NCBI GenBank assembly: GCA_009787175.1 | Contig: WRGM01000146.1 | Span: 1-16,216 of the forward strand | From: Candidatus Bathycorpusculum fermentans | Lineage (GTDB): Archaea > Thermoproteota > Bathyarchaeia > Bathyarchaeales > Bathycorpusculaceae | Direction: 5' to 3' | DNA length: 16,216 nt | Shown here: piece by piece, positions 7,314 through 14,875 of the stretch | Layout of the letters: each line of letters opens with the position of its first letter | Numbering within the stretch: position 1 is the first letter of the stretch | The notes under the pieces: model-generated | What the model was told of the DNA's origin: nothing | The model's input: the letters and a program-made list of their open reading frames with translations, nothing else | Database searches by the model: none | Translations under genes and position numbers: made by a program

Positions 7314-7505
7314 TTTCACATGTTAAATATATGACACAATATTTGCGGCAACTTAGGGAATATACAAAGAAGAAAAAAAGCGGTAATAGTTCCGGGAAAA
7401 GATAAGGTCAACTTTTGGTAGTAATGTTAATCAGCTTGTTTTTGCGCCAAATAGTGATGAGTTAGGAATAACTATTTAGCAGTGTTGGCAGGGTATGTAT
7501 TTTCT
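7314..7505. other. Intergenic stretch with possible gene remnants
   Basis: No intact gene is visible. A short frame at 7331 gives 24 codons. In a different frame, VIVPGKDKVNF followed after a 1-base shift by GSNVNQLVFAPNSDELGITI looks protein-like and ends near 7480, possibly the 3' end of a decayed gene. I cannot name it. No terminator hairpin after trpF stands out. Confidence 0.25.
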
Positions 7506-7529
7506 ATGAAAAGCCTTTTTGCCCAGATC
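7506..7529 (+). repeat. Left copy of a perfect 24-bp inverted repeat
   Basis: Begins atgaaaagcc and ends gcccagatc. It is the exact reverse complement of 9131-9154. The two copies enclose 1649 bp that contain the dead IS110-type transposase. They may be subterminal repeats of the element, as known in the IS1111 subgroup, or a host repeat into which it inserted. Confidence 0.8.
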
Positions 7530-7566
7530 GTCAAGGTCACCATAATACCAACATTATCTCAAAAAA

Positions 7567-7613
7567 CCAAACACAAAAAACCCAAACCAAACACAAAAAA
7601 CCCAAACCAAACA
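7567..7613 (+). repeat. Short tandem repeat, 20-bp unit
   Basis: ccaaacacaaaaaacccaaa occurs at 7567-7586 and exactly again at 7587-7606, followed by a partial third copy to about 7613. It begins a stretch of almost pure A+C sequence running to about 8300. It is probably slippage in low-complexity DNA. Confidence 0.75.
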
Positions 7614-7816
7614 ACCAACAATAACACCCAACACTACAAAACCAACCACAACACACCAAAACAAAACAACCATACACTACAACAACAATAACATACACAA
7701 ACTAACCAACAACATCAACATCAACAGAACCAACAACACACTCCACATAACACAAAATCCAACAATAACATCCAAAGACAACTTACCCAAACCACCCCTA
7801 CCACTACTACGCAACT

Positions 7817-8941
7817 TTACCCACTTCTTACAATACCCTCCTCAACATACAACTCACCCACAACAAGCAAATGCCAAATAACAATCAACAACTTCGAGTA
7901 ACAACAACATACGCCGTACCACTCCCTTTCTTAGCTTCAATACACAAAAACATACGCCTAAACCAAACCACCCTTAACCCTAACCGCCGTATGTACCACC
8001 TCAACCATAATCCTGCGCAACCAACTAGAACCCCCCTTAGTAATCAAACCCAAAATAACCTTACCCACAAACTGATACACCCCAGGCACCATCCCACTCC
8101 AAGCCGCCACCTGCCGCTCACTACCAAACCGCAAAAAATCCCCCAACTCAACCAAAATAACAGCTCCCGACATCTTACCCACACCCGGAACCCAACAAAC
8201 AATATCCAACTCCCGCTCACAAACCAAACTCAAAATCTTAGCATCCAACTCTGCAATCAGACCCTTTAAATGCAACAAAGACTCTGCTAACTGCTTGAGC
8301 AAAAAACAGTCATTCTCACTAAGCACACTTAACACCACCTCTTCAAACTCTTCCCGCCTACCAAGCAACCACTCATTTTTTGTTTCCTCCAACACCGTCC
8401 CCACAGACTTTCCCTCCATTAATCCATCTAAAATTTCCTGTCCAGCTTTACCAAACACGTCACTTAATTTAGAGCTTAAACAGAAATTAGTTCTGCTGAG
8501 CAAACTATGAACACGATTTTTAAATTGAGTTTATTCTGTATATATCTAGTTCTCATTTGAGTTAGTTTGCGTAGTTCTCGTATATGTTTGGGTGGGATGT
8601 AACTGGGTTTTATAAGGTTTGCTCGTAGTAAATATGCTAGTCATTCGGAGTCGGTTTGGTCGGTTTTTCGCTCGGGTATGTTTTTTACTATGTATGCGTT
8701 TGCCAGTATGGGTTTAAGGTTGGCTTCTTCTAGCATTAAATATGGGGTTACCCAAAATATGCCTGGTGGATTCTATGACGATTTTTAGACATTGGTTTTG
8801 TTTTAGCCCTGTTTTTAGGTTGGTTATGTCGGTTTGGTTGTTTTGGAATTTTTTGGTTTGTTTTTCTTGGTTTTGTCCATCAAGTATTGTTGCGTCTAAC
8901 AATTTTTTGTGGGCATCATCGTCGTAAATTTTTTCGCTCAT
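7817..8941 (-). pseudogene. IS110-family transposase, degraded
   Basis: Joining frames on the - strand gives a near full-length IS110-type transposase. From 8941 down come DAHKKLLDATI (first acidic residue of the DEDD domain), VIEST, then after a frameshift near 8750 LMLEEANLKPILANAYIVKN, RKTDQTDSE, a TGA at 8641-8643 where family members normally have Trp, LAYLLRANLIKPS, and RKLTQMRTRYIQNK. After a second shift near 8525 come NRVHSLL, KLSDVFGKAG, VPGVGKMSGAVILVELGDF, AAWSGMVPG and ITKGGSSWLRR of the C-terminal domain. After shifts near 7960 and 7905 comes a C-terminal end IVIWHLL...ELYVEE, to a stop at 7817-7819. The position usually holding the catalytic Ser before GK reads VYQFVGK, a probable Ser-to-Phe change. 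It cannot encode an active enzyme. Confidence 0.9.
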
Positions 8942-9130
8942 GCTTTTTCATCTATGTTGTTTGGAGGGTTAATGGTGCTCTGTAGGCATTTAGATGTAGT
9001 TTTCTATCCGAGTTCAAGGGCCTAAGCCGTCTATTCGTCAAAGAGCACGTGCCATTTTAGTTTTCGAGGTTTAAATGATCTCCAAAATATGTTCGGTGTT
9101 TTGTTTAGCCCTCCTATGAATTAAAGGTTA

Positions 9131-9154
9131 GATCTGGGCAAAAAGGCTTTTCAT
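9131..9154 (-). repeat. Right copy of the 24-bp inverted repeat
   Basis: Exact reverse complement of 7506-7529, 24 of 24 bases, with no similarity continuing on either side. Such length and perfection argue that it is recent or maintained, in contrast to the decayed transposase between the copies. Confidence 0.8.
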
Positions 9155-9294
9155 GGCACTTCTAAAAAAGCTTGCTTTATAAGATTTTAGCTCTCAGCAA
9201 AAATTTCGTTAACATTTAATCTTTCATGCCATTTTTTGCGCAACAAACACAGCTACATATGCAAATTCATGCATAGATGCTTTAATAAAAACAC

Positions 9295-9308
9295 GCAAGC
9301 TAAATACA
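9295..9308 (+). promoter_or_regulatory. BRE/TATA-like element upstream of the DUF998 gene
   Basis: gcaagc followed by taaataca. A start near 9333 would leave about 30 bases before the GTG at 9364. Confidence 0.3.
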
Positions 9309-9363
9309 TACTGGGTATAAGGTTTAAATTGTTAATGTTAATTTTTAGTGTGATGGTGAGTTT

Positions 9364-9975
9364 GTGTTGTGTTCTTTGGGTTTGCAGAGGTTTGGTAGTG
9401 TTTGTGGTTTTCTTTTTCCTCTTGTCGCGTTTTGCTGTATTGGTGTATCTAGTGTGTCTTATCCCGAGTTTAGCTGGTTTGATAATGCTTTAAGTGATTT
9501 AGGTGTGGTGTCTGGTGTTACGGCGTTTGCTTTTAATTGGGGACTATTTACTGCTGGACTGTTAGGTTTCTTTTTTGCTGTTGTGGGATTGTTTAGCTTT
9601 TTTAAAGATAGTGCTGCTGGTAGGGTGGGGACTGCTGTTTTTGCTTTGGCAACGGTTTGGCTTATGGCTATAGGCGTATTTAACGAGAGCTTTATCCCTA
9701 CACATTTCATTGTTGCTATACTATTCTTTGTCACTCTACCTACATCTCTTTACATTCTAACTGCCGCTCTATATCTAAAAGGCGAGCTCAAATTGGCTAT
9801 TTTCGCCTTAAGCTCCTCATTTATAGCTGCTATGCCTTGGCTACTTTTCTTTGTATTTCATTATGCGCCAAGCGTTGCTATACCTGAAACTATATCTGCC
9901 ATAGCCGGCTCCATTTGGGTAATAATCCTTAGCTACAAAATATCAAAAACCCCGCCGTCATATAGCAGCGTCTAA
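9364..9975 (+). CDS. DUF998-family membrane protein
   Basis: This is a 203-residue, six-helix hydrophobic protein, with helices roughly at 11-30, 55-79, 88-106, 114-137, 143-165 and 175-192. Motifs match the DUF998 family: NALSDLG at 41-47 after a short extracytoplasmic loop, FNWGL at 57-61, and FNE...PTHF at 106-115. Molecular function is unknown for the family. The GTG at 9364 is the first usable start after a TAG at 9346; TTG codons at 9367, 9376 or 9382 are alternatives. It stands alone and converges with leuS. The 5' half is G+T-rich on the coding strand and the last 250 bases are mixed. Confidence 0.8.
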   Translation: MLCSLGLQRFGSVCGFLFPLVAFCCIGVSSVSYPEFSWFDNALSDLGVVSGVTAFAFNWGLFTAGLLGFFFAVVGLFSFFKDSAAGRVGTAVFALATVWLMAIGVFNESFIPTHFIVAILFFVTLPTSLYILTAALYLKGELKLAIFALSSSFIAAMPWLLFFVFHYAPSVAIPETISAIAGSIWVIILSYKISKTPPSYSSV

Positions 9976-10070
9976 CAGTTTCAGACGGCTTTTAATAATG
10001 AATGGTAATTAACTGTTAACTGCTGTCTTGATGTTGAGAAAACTTTATGAAAAGGGGGTGGGCGGATTTT
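9976..10070. terminator. Convergent intergenic spacer, possible terminator
   Basis: The DUF998 gene and leuS end facing each other here. A G-rich stretch (10037-10051) followed by attttttatt (10058-10067) could end + strand transcripts at the T-run, as archaeal terminators do. No strong hairpin is present. Confidence 0.3.
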
Positions 10071-12989
10071 TTATTCTATGTATATTGCTGGCTGGTAAGG
10101 TATTGCTGTTTGGGCACGGTTTTTGGGGTCATAGCGGGTTTCTGTGTTGTTGTCTTCGCTGTAAACGTTTACTTTTGTGTTGAAGCGGTCTTTTAAAAAG
10201 TTTAAGGCGTCTTGTATGATTTCTTTTTCGTTTACTTTTTGGATTTTAAGCATGTTTGCCTTGCGGTTTGCAGACAATTTTGTTGTAGTTTTAATAATTT
10301 TAGGTACTAGCGCTGCTATATCTTTCATGTGCGGTTTTAGCTCTTGGTTGTTTGAGAATTCTCTCATTAACTCAGAAATTTTCGCTTCACCAGTACTTGC
10401 TTTTTCAAGAATTTTTAAATAAACTTGCCATTTCCACGCAGCAGCTGTATAGAATACGAGTTGTTTAGGTGCAATTTTAGTAGCTTTAAGAATATTTTGC
10501 GTATCCGATAGCAGGTCAGTTATCATGTTCTCCTGCTCCTCCGCCGCTATATCAATTTTGCTTTCATCAAACTTTGGCCACGGTGCAGTACTTATAAACC
10601 GGGTCTCGCCCATTTGACTCCATAACTCTTCACACATATAAGGCGCAAATGGCGCAAGCAACTTTAACCATGTTTTAACAGCGTCAACAAGTGCCGTGTC
10701 AACAGGTAACGCCGTATTGGTGCAGTTTTTTCTCTGCATATACCAACGTATATCATTCCATACTTCAAACAACGCTGTTTGAAGCGCCGTACGCGTCTTA
10801 AGTCCATCAAGACTTAACGTAGCCTCCTCTATACGATACTGTAACTTACACTGCAGCCAATGCTCTAACACAGTACTCTCCGACTGTCCGCCCGATACAG
10901 TCATGCCCGCTATAATAGTATTGTTTACAAAACTTTTAATGGAGTCAAACTTGCTTTTCAAATCAGATACGTTATCTGCGCGCCAGTCAGGATCATCCAT
11001 ACCCTCAGCGCCTATCAATAAACCGCAGCGGGTAGCGTCCGCGCCATACTTATCAATAGCACCCTTCAGCGTTATAAAATTGCCTTTACTCTTATGCATA
11101 CTCTGCCCTTCAACCATTAACATGCCATTAACACCTATACCCTTAGGCCAATGCTCTGGCGGGAAGAGGGCGGCGTGGTGGAATATGCAAAAAGAAAGAT
11201 GATTATTAATTAACTCTTTAGCAGAATTTCGTAAGTCAAAGGGGTACCAGTAGAGAAATTCTTCCCGCATATCCTCTAACAATTTTGTAGATATGTCTGA
11301 TTCTCCGCTAACTTTAGCCTTATCACCTTTACCGTAGAATATGTAGTCAAAAACTTTTGCTGTAAGCGCCTCTGGCGAGATATTATTTTGATTAATATGC
11401 CTATTTATAGTATAAAATGCCATATACAGTGTAGAATCGCTTAATGTTTCAATTATCCAACCATTTCCCCAAGGCAACGGCGTCCCAAAACCCGTCGTTC
11501 TAGCACATGCCCACTCCTTTAACCAGTCAACTGCAGCATAAAAGCTACTACGAGCTGTTTCTGGATAAATCTTCATCTGAGCTATAACTTGTCTAGCCTT
11601 CTCCTTCCATGCAGTATTTGAATAATTTAGGAACCATTGATCTGACAAAATCTTTACCATACAGGGCGTCATACAGCGACATACCACCTGCTCCGGCAAA
11701 TCATACATAATGTCTGTTATGCCAAGCTTGTTAAAATCTGCTATAAGCTGATCTTTAACCTCCCTAATAGACCTGCCCGCGTAAACACCACAATTATCCA
11801 TAAGCTTGCCACTATGAAACTCTTTCTTATACAACTCTTTAGTAGCAACATCAGCCCTCGGATCATGCTGACCCTTAATACCCATCTGCTCAACAATCTC
11901 ACATGCAGGATACACGCCAAAACCGTCAACTTTAATTATAGACACAGGCCTAATCCGCAAAACCATATCTGGATCCACACCAAACCCCTCCAAAACACCC
12001 GGATCCTGCTGAAGATCCTTCAACGCAAGCCAATCAAAGGGCGCATGAGCAGGAACACTATACACTATACCCGTCGCAACTTTGGTATCAACAAACCAAC
12101 CCGGCAAAATAGGAAACACTTCACCCGATATAGGACTCTCAAAAGTCTTACCCACAAGCTCCCCACCCTTAAAAACACGATTAACAACAACAGACTTCTC
12201 TTGCTCCCTCAACTTTTCAGCAGCTTCCACACTAATAACCCAAACCTCACAACCATTAACCAAAGCCTCCACATACATAGCATCGGGATTAACCCAAAGA
12301 TTTGTAATACCAAAAACAGTCTCAGGCCGAAAAGTCGCAGCCGGCAAAAACTTTTCACCAAACCGGTACTTAATCAACGTATACTGCTCAGCCGTCACAC
12401 CCTCCCCACTTTGACGATCATGATCACCCGTAGGACTCTTATCCTTCGGACACCAAACCACCGGATGAGTACCTCTCGTAACATACCCCTGCTCCTTCAA
12501 CTTTTCATACTGCCACTCAATAAACTTTTGAAAAGTAGGATAAACAGTTGTAAACTCACGACGCCAATCAACTGAAAAACCTATACGCCTAGCAACAATC
12601 TTACCCTCATCAGTATAATACTGCGCCATATACTTAGGATCAACAAACCTCTGCAAATGCTCCTCAGAAACACCATCAACCTCCCTAAGAACACGAATAT
12701 ACTCACTATCACCCCTCGCTACACGCTGACTAGCACCCAACAAAGGCTGCCCCGTCCAATGCCACGCCCAAGGCCAAAGCACATTATAACCCTGCATACG
12801 CTTAAAACGAGCATATACATCAACTCTAGACGCAGAAAAAGCATGACCCACATGAAGCGGACCATTCATATATGGAAACGGAAAAGTCACCATAATCTTC
12901 TGCTTAGCCGGATCAGGATCAACTTCAAATACGTGAGCAGATTCCCATAGGGATAACCATTTCTCCTCAACTTGCTTTGTTTGACTCAT
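10071..12989 (-). CDS. leuS: Leucyl-tRNA synthetase, archaeal/eukaryotic type
   Basis: It charges tRNA-Leu with leucine. The 972-residue class I synthetase has the HIGH box as HVGH at 46-49 after PFPYMNGPL, the W-rich LWPWAWHWTGQPLLG at 71-85, and a CP1 editing domain with TFRPETVFG at 219-227 and TGIVYSVPAHAPFD at 306-319 (Asp319 is the likely editing aspartate). CRCMTPC lies at 437-443 and DQWFL at 450-454. The KMSKS loop reads SMHKSKGN at 630-637, so the first Lys and the first Ser of KMSKS are replaced while the second Lys is kept. The archaeal C-terminal domain follows. The coding strand is G+T-rich over the first 1 kb and A+C-rich in the last 200 bases. Start at ATG 12989. Confidence 0.96.
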   Translation of the reverse strand: MSQTKQVEEKWLSLWESAHVFEVDPDPAKQKIMVTFPFPYMNGPLHVGHAFSASRVDVYARFKRMQGYNVLWPWAWHWTGQPLLGASQRVARGDSEYIRVLREVDGVSEEHLQRFVDPKYMAQYYTDEGKIVARRIGFSVDWRREFTTVYPTFQKFIEWQYEKLKEQGYVTRGTHPVVWCPKDKSPTGDHDRQSGEGVTAEQYTLIKYRFGEKFLPAATFRPETVFGITNLWVNPDAMYVEALVNGCEVWVISVEAAEKLREQEKSVVVNRVFKGGELVGKTFESPISGEVFPILPGWFVDTKVATGIVYSVPAHAPFDWLALKDLQQDPGVLEGFGVDPDMVLRIRPVSIIKVDGFGVYPACEIVEQMGIKGQHDPRADVATKELYKKEFHSGKLMDNCGVYAGRSIREVKDQLIADFNKLGITDIMYDLPEQVVCRCMTPCMVKILSDQWFLNYSNTAWKEKARQVIAQMKIYPETARSSFYAAVDWLKEWACARTTGFGTPLPWGNGWIIETLSDSTLYMAFYTINRHINQNNISPEALTAKVFDYIFYGKGDKAKVSGESDISTKLLEDMREEFLYWYPFDLRNSAKELINNHLSFCIFHHAALFPPEHWPKGIGVNGMLMVEGQSMHKSKGNFITLKGAIDKYGADATRCGLLIGAEGMDDPDWRADNVSDLKSKFDSIKSFVNNTIIAGMTVSGGQSESTVLEHWLQCKLQYRIEEATLSLDGLKTRTALQTALFEVWNDIRWYMQRKNCTNTALPVDTALVDAVKTWLKLLAPFAPYMCEELWSQMGETRFISTAPWPKFDESKIDIAAEEQENMITDLLSDTQNILKATKIAPKQLVFYTAAAWKWQVYLKILEKASTGEAKISELMREFSNNQELKPHMKDIAALVPKIIKTTTKLSANRKANMLKIQKVNEKEIIQDALNFLKDRFNTKVNVYSEDNNTETRYDPKNRAQTAIPYQPAIYIE

Positions 12990-13012
12990 AAAACCTGTTG
13001 AGTAAGACCTAA

Positions 13013-13020
13013 ACTATAAG
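13013..13020 (-). promoter_or_regulatory. TATA-like element upstream of leuS
   Basis: On the - strand cttatagt lies about 25 bases before the leuS ATG, which would place the transcript start at or next to the start codon. A leaderless mRNA would fit, as no good Shine-Dalgarno is present. Confidence 0.3.
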
Positions 13021-13096
13021 ACTTTTGCTCCATTTCACCATTATAATCCTAAACAACAACAACATTTCAAAACTTCCCAATTTACCATCTGCTTAA

Positions 13097-13342
13097 TTAC
13101 CTGCTGAAAATTCGTTCCTTCACTATTTCAGGTAAACGATCTAAAATCACTCCTCCTCTAAAATATATACCATCCACCGCCCAAACAAATCATGCATCTG
13201 CATACAGTAGCGTATCCCAACAAAACTCATCCATCCATTCATCCATATCCACCTGTTTTGACGAAGAACCAATTTTTTTGTGGGACCAGTTAAGCTGTAT
13301 TTTCTATGTGATGCATTTTTTGAAATGTTGCCAAGTTTTCAT
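13097..13342 (-). pseudogene. Stop-interrupted small ORF, possible relic
   Basis: A single frame of 82 codons runs on the - strand from ATG 13340-13342 to TAA 13097-13099. It contains two in-frame stops, TAG at 13304-13306 (codon 13) and TGA at 13190-13192 (codon 51). The text around them is protein-like: KTWQHFKKCIT, then LNWSHKKIGSSSKQVDMDEW, then FVWAVDGIYF and VILDRLPEIVKERIF. VDMDE followed by WAVD is reminiscent of DDE transposase catalytic cores, but the match is too weak to assign. It could be a decayed gene or chance in the leuS-MFS spacer. Nothing else is recognised in 12990-13498 besides promoter-like sites. Confidence 0.35.
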
Positions 13343-13390
13343 ATGTTTTGTTTTTAGGTTCTGGTAGGATTCAAATTGCATTATTTATGC

Positions 13391-13426
13391 GTTTTATATG
13401 TATACGTTTTTAGTCATTATATTTTT
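13391..13426 (+). promoter_or_regulatory. TATA-like region upstream of the MFS gene
   Basis: ttttatat at 13392-13399 and attatatttt at 13416-13425 are two TATA-like candidates, giving starts near 13425 or 13450 and a 5' leader of about 50-75 bases. Confidence 0.25.
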
Positions 13427-13485
13427 GATGCTTAATGTCTGTAAAGAATGACCTTAAATAAGACTGTGTAGGGCTATTATGTATT

Positions 13486-13492
13486 AGGAAGG
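13486..13492 (+). promoter_or_regulatory. Shine-Dalgarno deciding the TTG start of the MFS gene
   Basis: AGGAAGG lies 6 bases before TTG at 13499. This strong site justifies the rare start codon. Confidence 0.7.
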
Positions 13493-13498
13493 CAAAAA

Positions 13499-14836
13499 TT
13501 GGGAAAATTTTCAAAAAGTGATGTAGTTAACATTATTCTATTAGTTAATTCCCTTGTTTGGTACCTGTGCTCTTTTAGTTTTTTAACAAATAACACCAGT
13601 TTTACAGGCAATAATCTAGTAGTGATCATTGGTATTAATTTGGTAACTACTTTTTTAGCTGCTGTTTTAGGTATACAGGTAATTCAAAAAATTAAAAGCC
13701 GAACTAAAATTATAGTTTCATGGTTAGCTATGGGCGTGTTTCTTACACTATTGATTTTACTTATTGATTCTTCTTTTTTCGATTTTACCTTTCTTCCAAA
13801 TGTCATAGGTCCTCATACTCAAGATTTTTCAATAGGCGCTTCATTTTTTGAGATTTCTCTTATTTCCGGTATTGTCGGAACATATTGTGGATTTGGTTTT
13901 CCTGTATTACTAGGACACTATACTGCAACTACAAAAAGTGTGAATCGGGCAAAAGTTAGTGGTATAATTATTTTCATTACAAGTCTTAGTTTTGCCGCTA
14001 TGACATTATTTGTTCATAACTCAATATCTGCCGTTATAGTTTTAACATTTTGTAAACTCTTTGGTTTAATTGCTGTACTGTTCTTAAAGCCTTCTGAAGT
14101 AAAAATTAATGAAAAGGAAAAAGTTTCATATAAAACTGTATTAAAAACACGTTCAATGATGCTTTACCTTATTCCTTGGTTAATGTTTTCAATTGTAAAT
14201 ACTTTTGCGCTTCCTGCGTTAAATATTGGTTTTGATGGTGAATTTATTAATTCAATTACGCTAGTAGAAAATGTTCTAGCGGGAATTTTTGCAGTGATTT
14301 TTGGTTTTGTAGCTGATCGTTTTGGTCGAAAACGTTTATTATTTTTCGGGTTTACCATGATTGGGTTAGGATACGCTGCGCTAGGACTCTTTTCTTTGTT
14401 GTCTATGTACGGTTTATATTTCTACATTCTTGCTGATGGTATTGCATGGGGGATTTTTGCAATGTTATTTGTTTTGACAATCTGGGGTGATATAGCTGAT
14501 AAAAGGGATAGTGAAAAATTCTTTGTTATTGGCTTTTTACCTTTTGTGATTTCTGCCTTTATGCAGGTTCTATTTGGTCAATTTGTTGTTGATACTCTAG
14601 TAGATTTGACAAACGTGTTCTTTTTCATCAGTATCCTTCTGTTTATTGCTGTTACTCCACTTTATTTTGCGCCTGAGACTTTGCCAGAAAAAGATAAGAA
14701 AGAAGATGAGCTTAAGGCGTATCTTGAGGAAGCCATTAAAAGGGTTGAGAGGGAATCTAGTAAGAGGCAGTGGAGAAAACAGGCGGTGCCGTTAGTGGAT
14801 GATTCTGAGAGTTATGATGAGGAGCGGGAGAATTAG
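13499..14836 (+). CDS. Major facilitator superfamily transporter
   Basis: This 445-residue integral membrane protein has about 12 hydrophobic segments. The clearest family mark is the motif A-like VADRFGRKR at 271-279 in the second half, which places the halves symmetrically around the charged loop at about 198-216. The C-terminal tail after residue 395 is long, charged and probably helical (DELKAYLEEAIKRVERESSKR), ending in an acidic run; it would be cytoplasmic. The substrate cannot be told from sequence. Motif A of the first half is not evident. A strong Shine-Dalgarno precedes the TTG start. The radical SAM gene follows on the same strand after 15-39 bases, so the two are probably co-transcribed and the transporter may export or import that enzyme's product or substrate. 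Confidence 0.85.
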   Translation: MGKFSKSDVVNIILLVNSLVWYLCSFSFLTNNTSFTGNNLVVIIGINLVTTFLAAVLGIQVIQKIKSRTKIIVSWLAMGVFLTLLILLIDSSFFDFTFLPNVIGPHTQDFSIGASFFEISLISGIVGTYCGFGFPVLLGHYTATTKSVNRAKVSGIIIFITSLSFAAMTLFVHNSISAVIVLTFCKLFGLIAVLFLKPSEVKINEKEKVSYKTVLKTRSMMLYLIPWLMFSIVNTFALPALNIGFDGEFINSITLVENVLAGIFAVIFGFVADRFGRKRLLFFGFTMIGLGYAALGLFSLLSMYGLYFYILADGIAWGIFAMLFVLTIWGDIADKRDSEKFFVIGFLPFVISAFMQVLFGQFVVDTLVDLTNVFFFISILLFIAVTPLYFAPETLPEKDKKEDELKAYLEEAIKRVERESSKRQWRKQAVPLVDDSESYDEEREN

Positions 14837-14875
14837 TAGAACACTTCTTAAGTGTCTGGTGTGTGTTGGATTGTT

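Larger units (their letters stand above)
7506..9154 (-). mobile_element. Remnant IS110/IS1111-type insertion element bounded by inverted repeats
   Basis: The transposase relic sits between the 24-bp inverted repeats with about 290 bp downstream of its stop and 190 bp upstream of its start. Classical IS110 elements lack terminal inverted repeats, whereas the IS1111 subgroup has subterminal ones; this is known of the families. That the repeats here mark the element ends is inference. No target duplication is visible. Confidence 0.5.
8942..9363. other. Intergenic region, IS110 upstream side and DUF998 promoter
   Basis: No gene is seen. Between the transposase start and the right inverted repeat is a potentially folded segment: gtgctct at 8975-8981 pairs with agagcac at 9042-9048. 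The right inverted repeat is at 9131-9154. A BRE/TATA-like gcaagc-taaataca at 9295-9308 precedes the DUF998 gene. Confidence 0.5.

Noticed and set aside
7482..7691. 69-codon + strand ORF
   Set aside because: It runs through the inverted repeat into low-complexity A+C sequence and shows no motif.
7540..7880. A+C-rich repeats that resemble a CRISPR array
   Set aside because: Only about two and a half 20-bp copies in direct tandem without spacers; low-complexity slippage explains them.
7871..8269. 132-codon + strand ORF
   Set aside because: Antisense of the IS110 transposase relic; its Asn/Thr/Pro/His-rich text reflects A+C-rich DNA.
9001..9050. tRNA-like T-arm around gttcaagggcc
   Set aside because: The flanking bases do not form a T-stem and no acceptor or anticodon arm can be placed.
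11814..12575. 253-codon + strand ORF opposite leuS
   Set aside because: Shadow of leuS in A+C-rich DNA; the - strand frame has all synthetase motifs.
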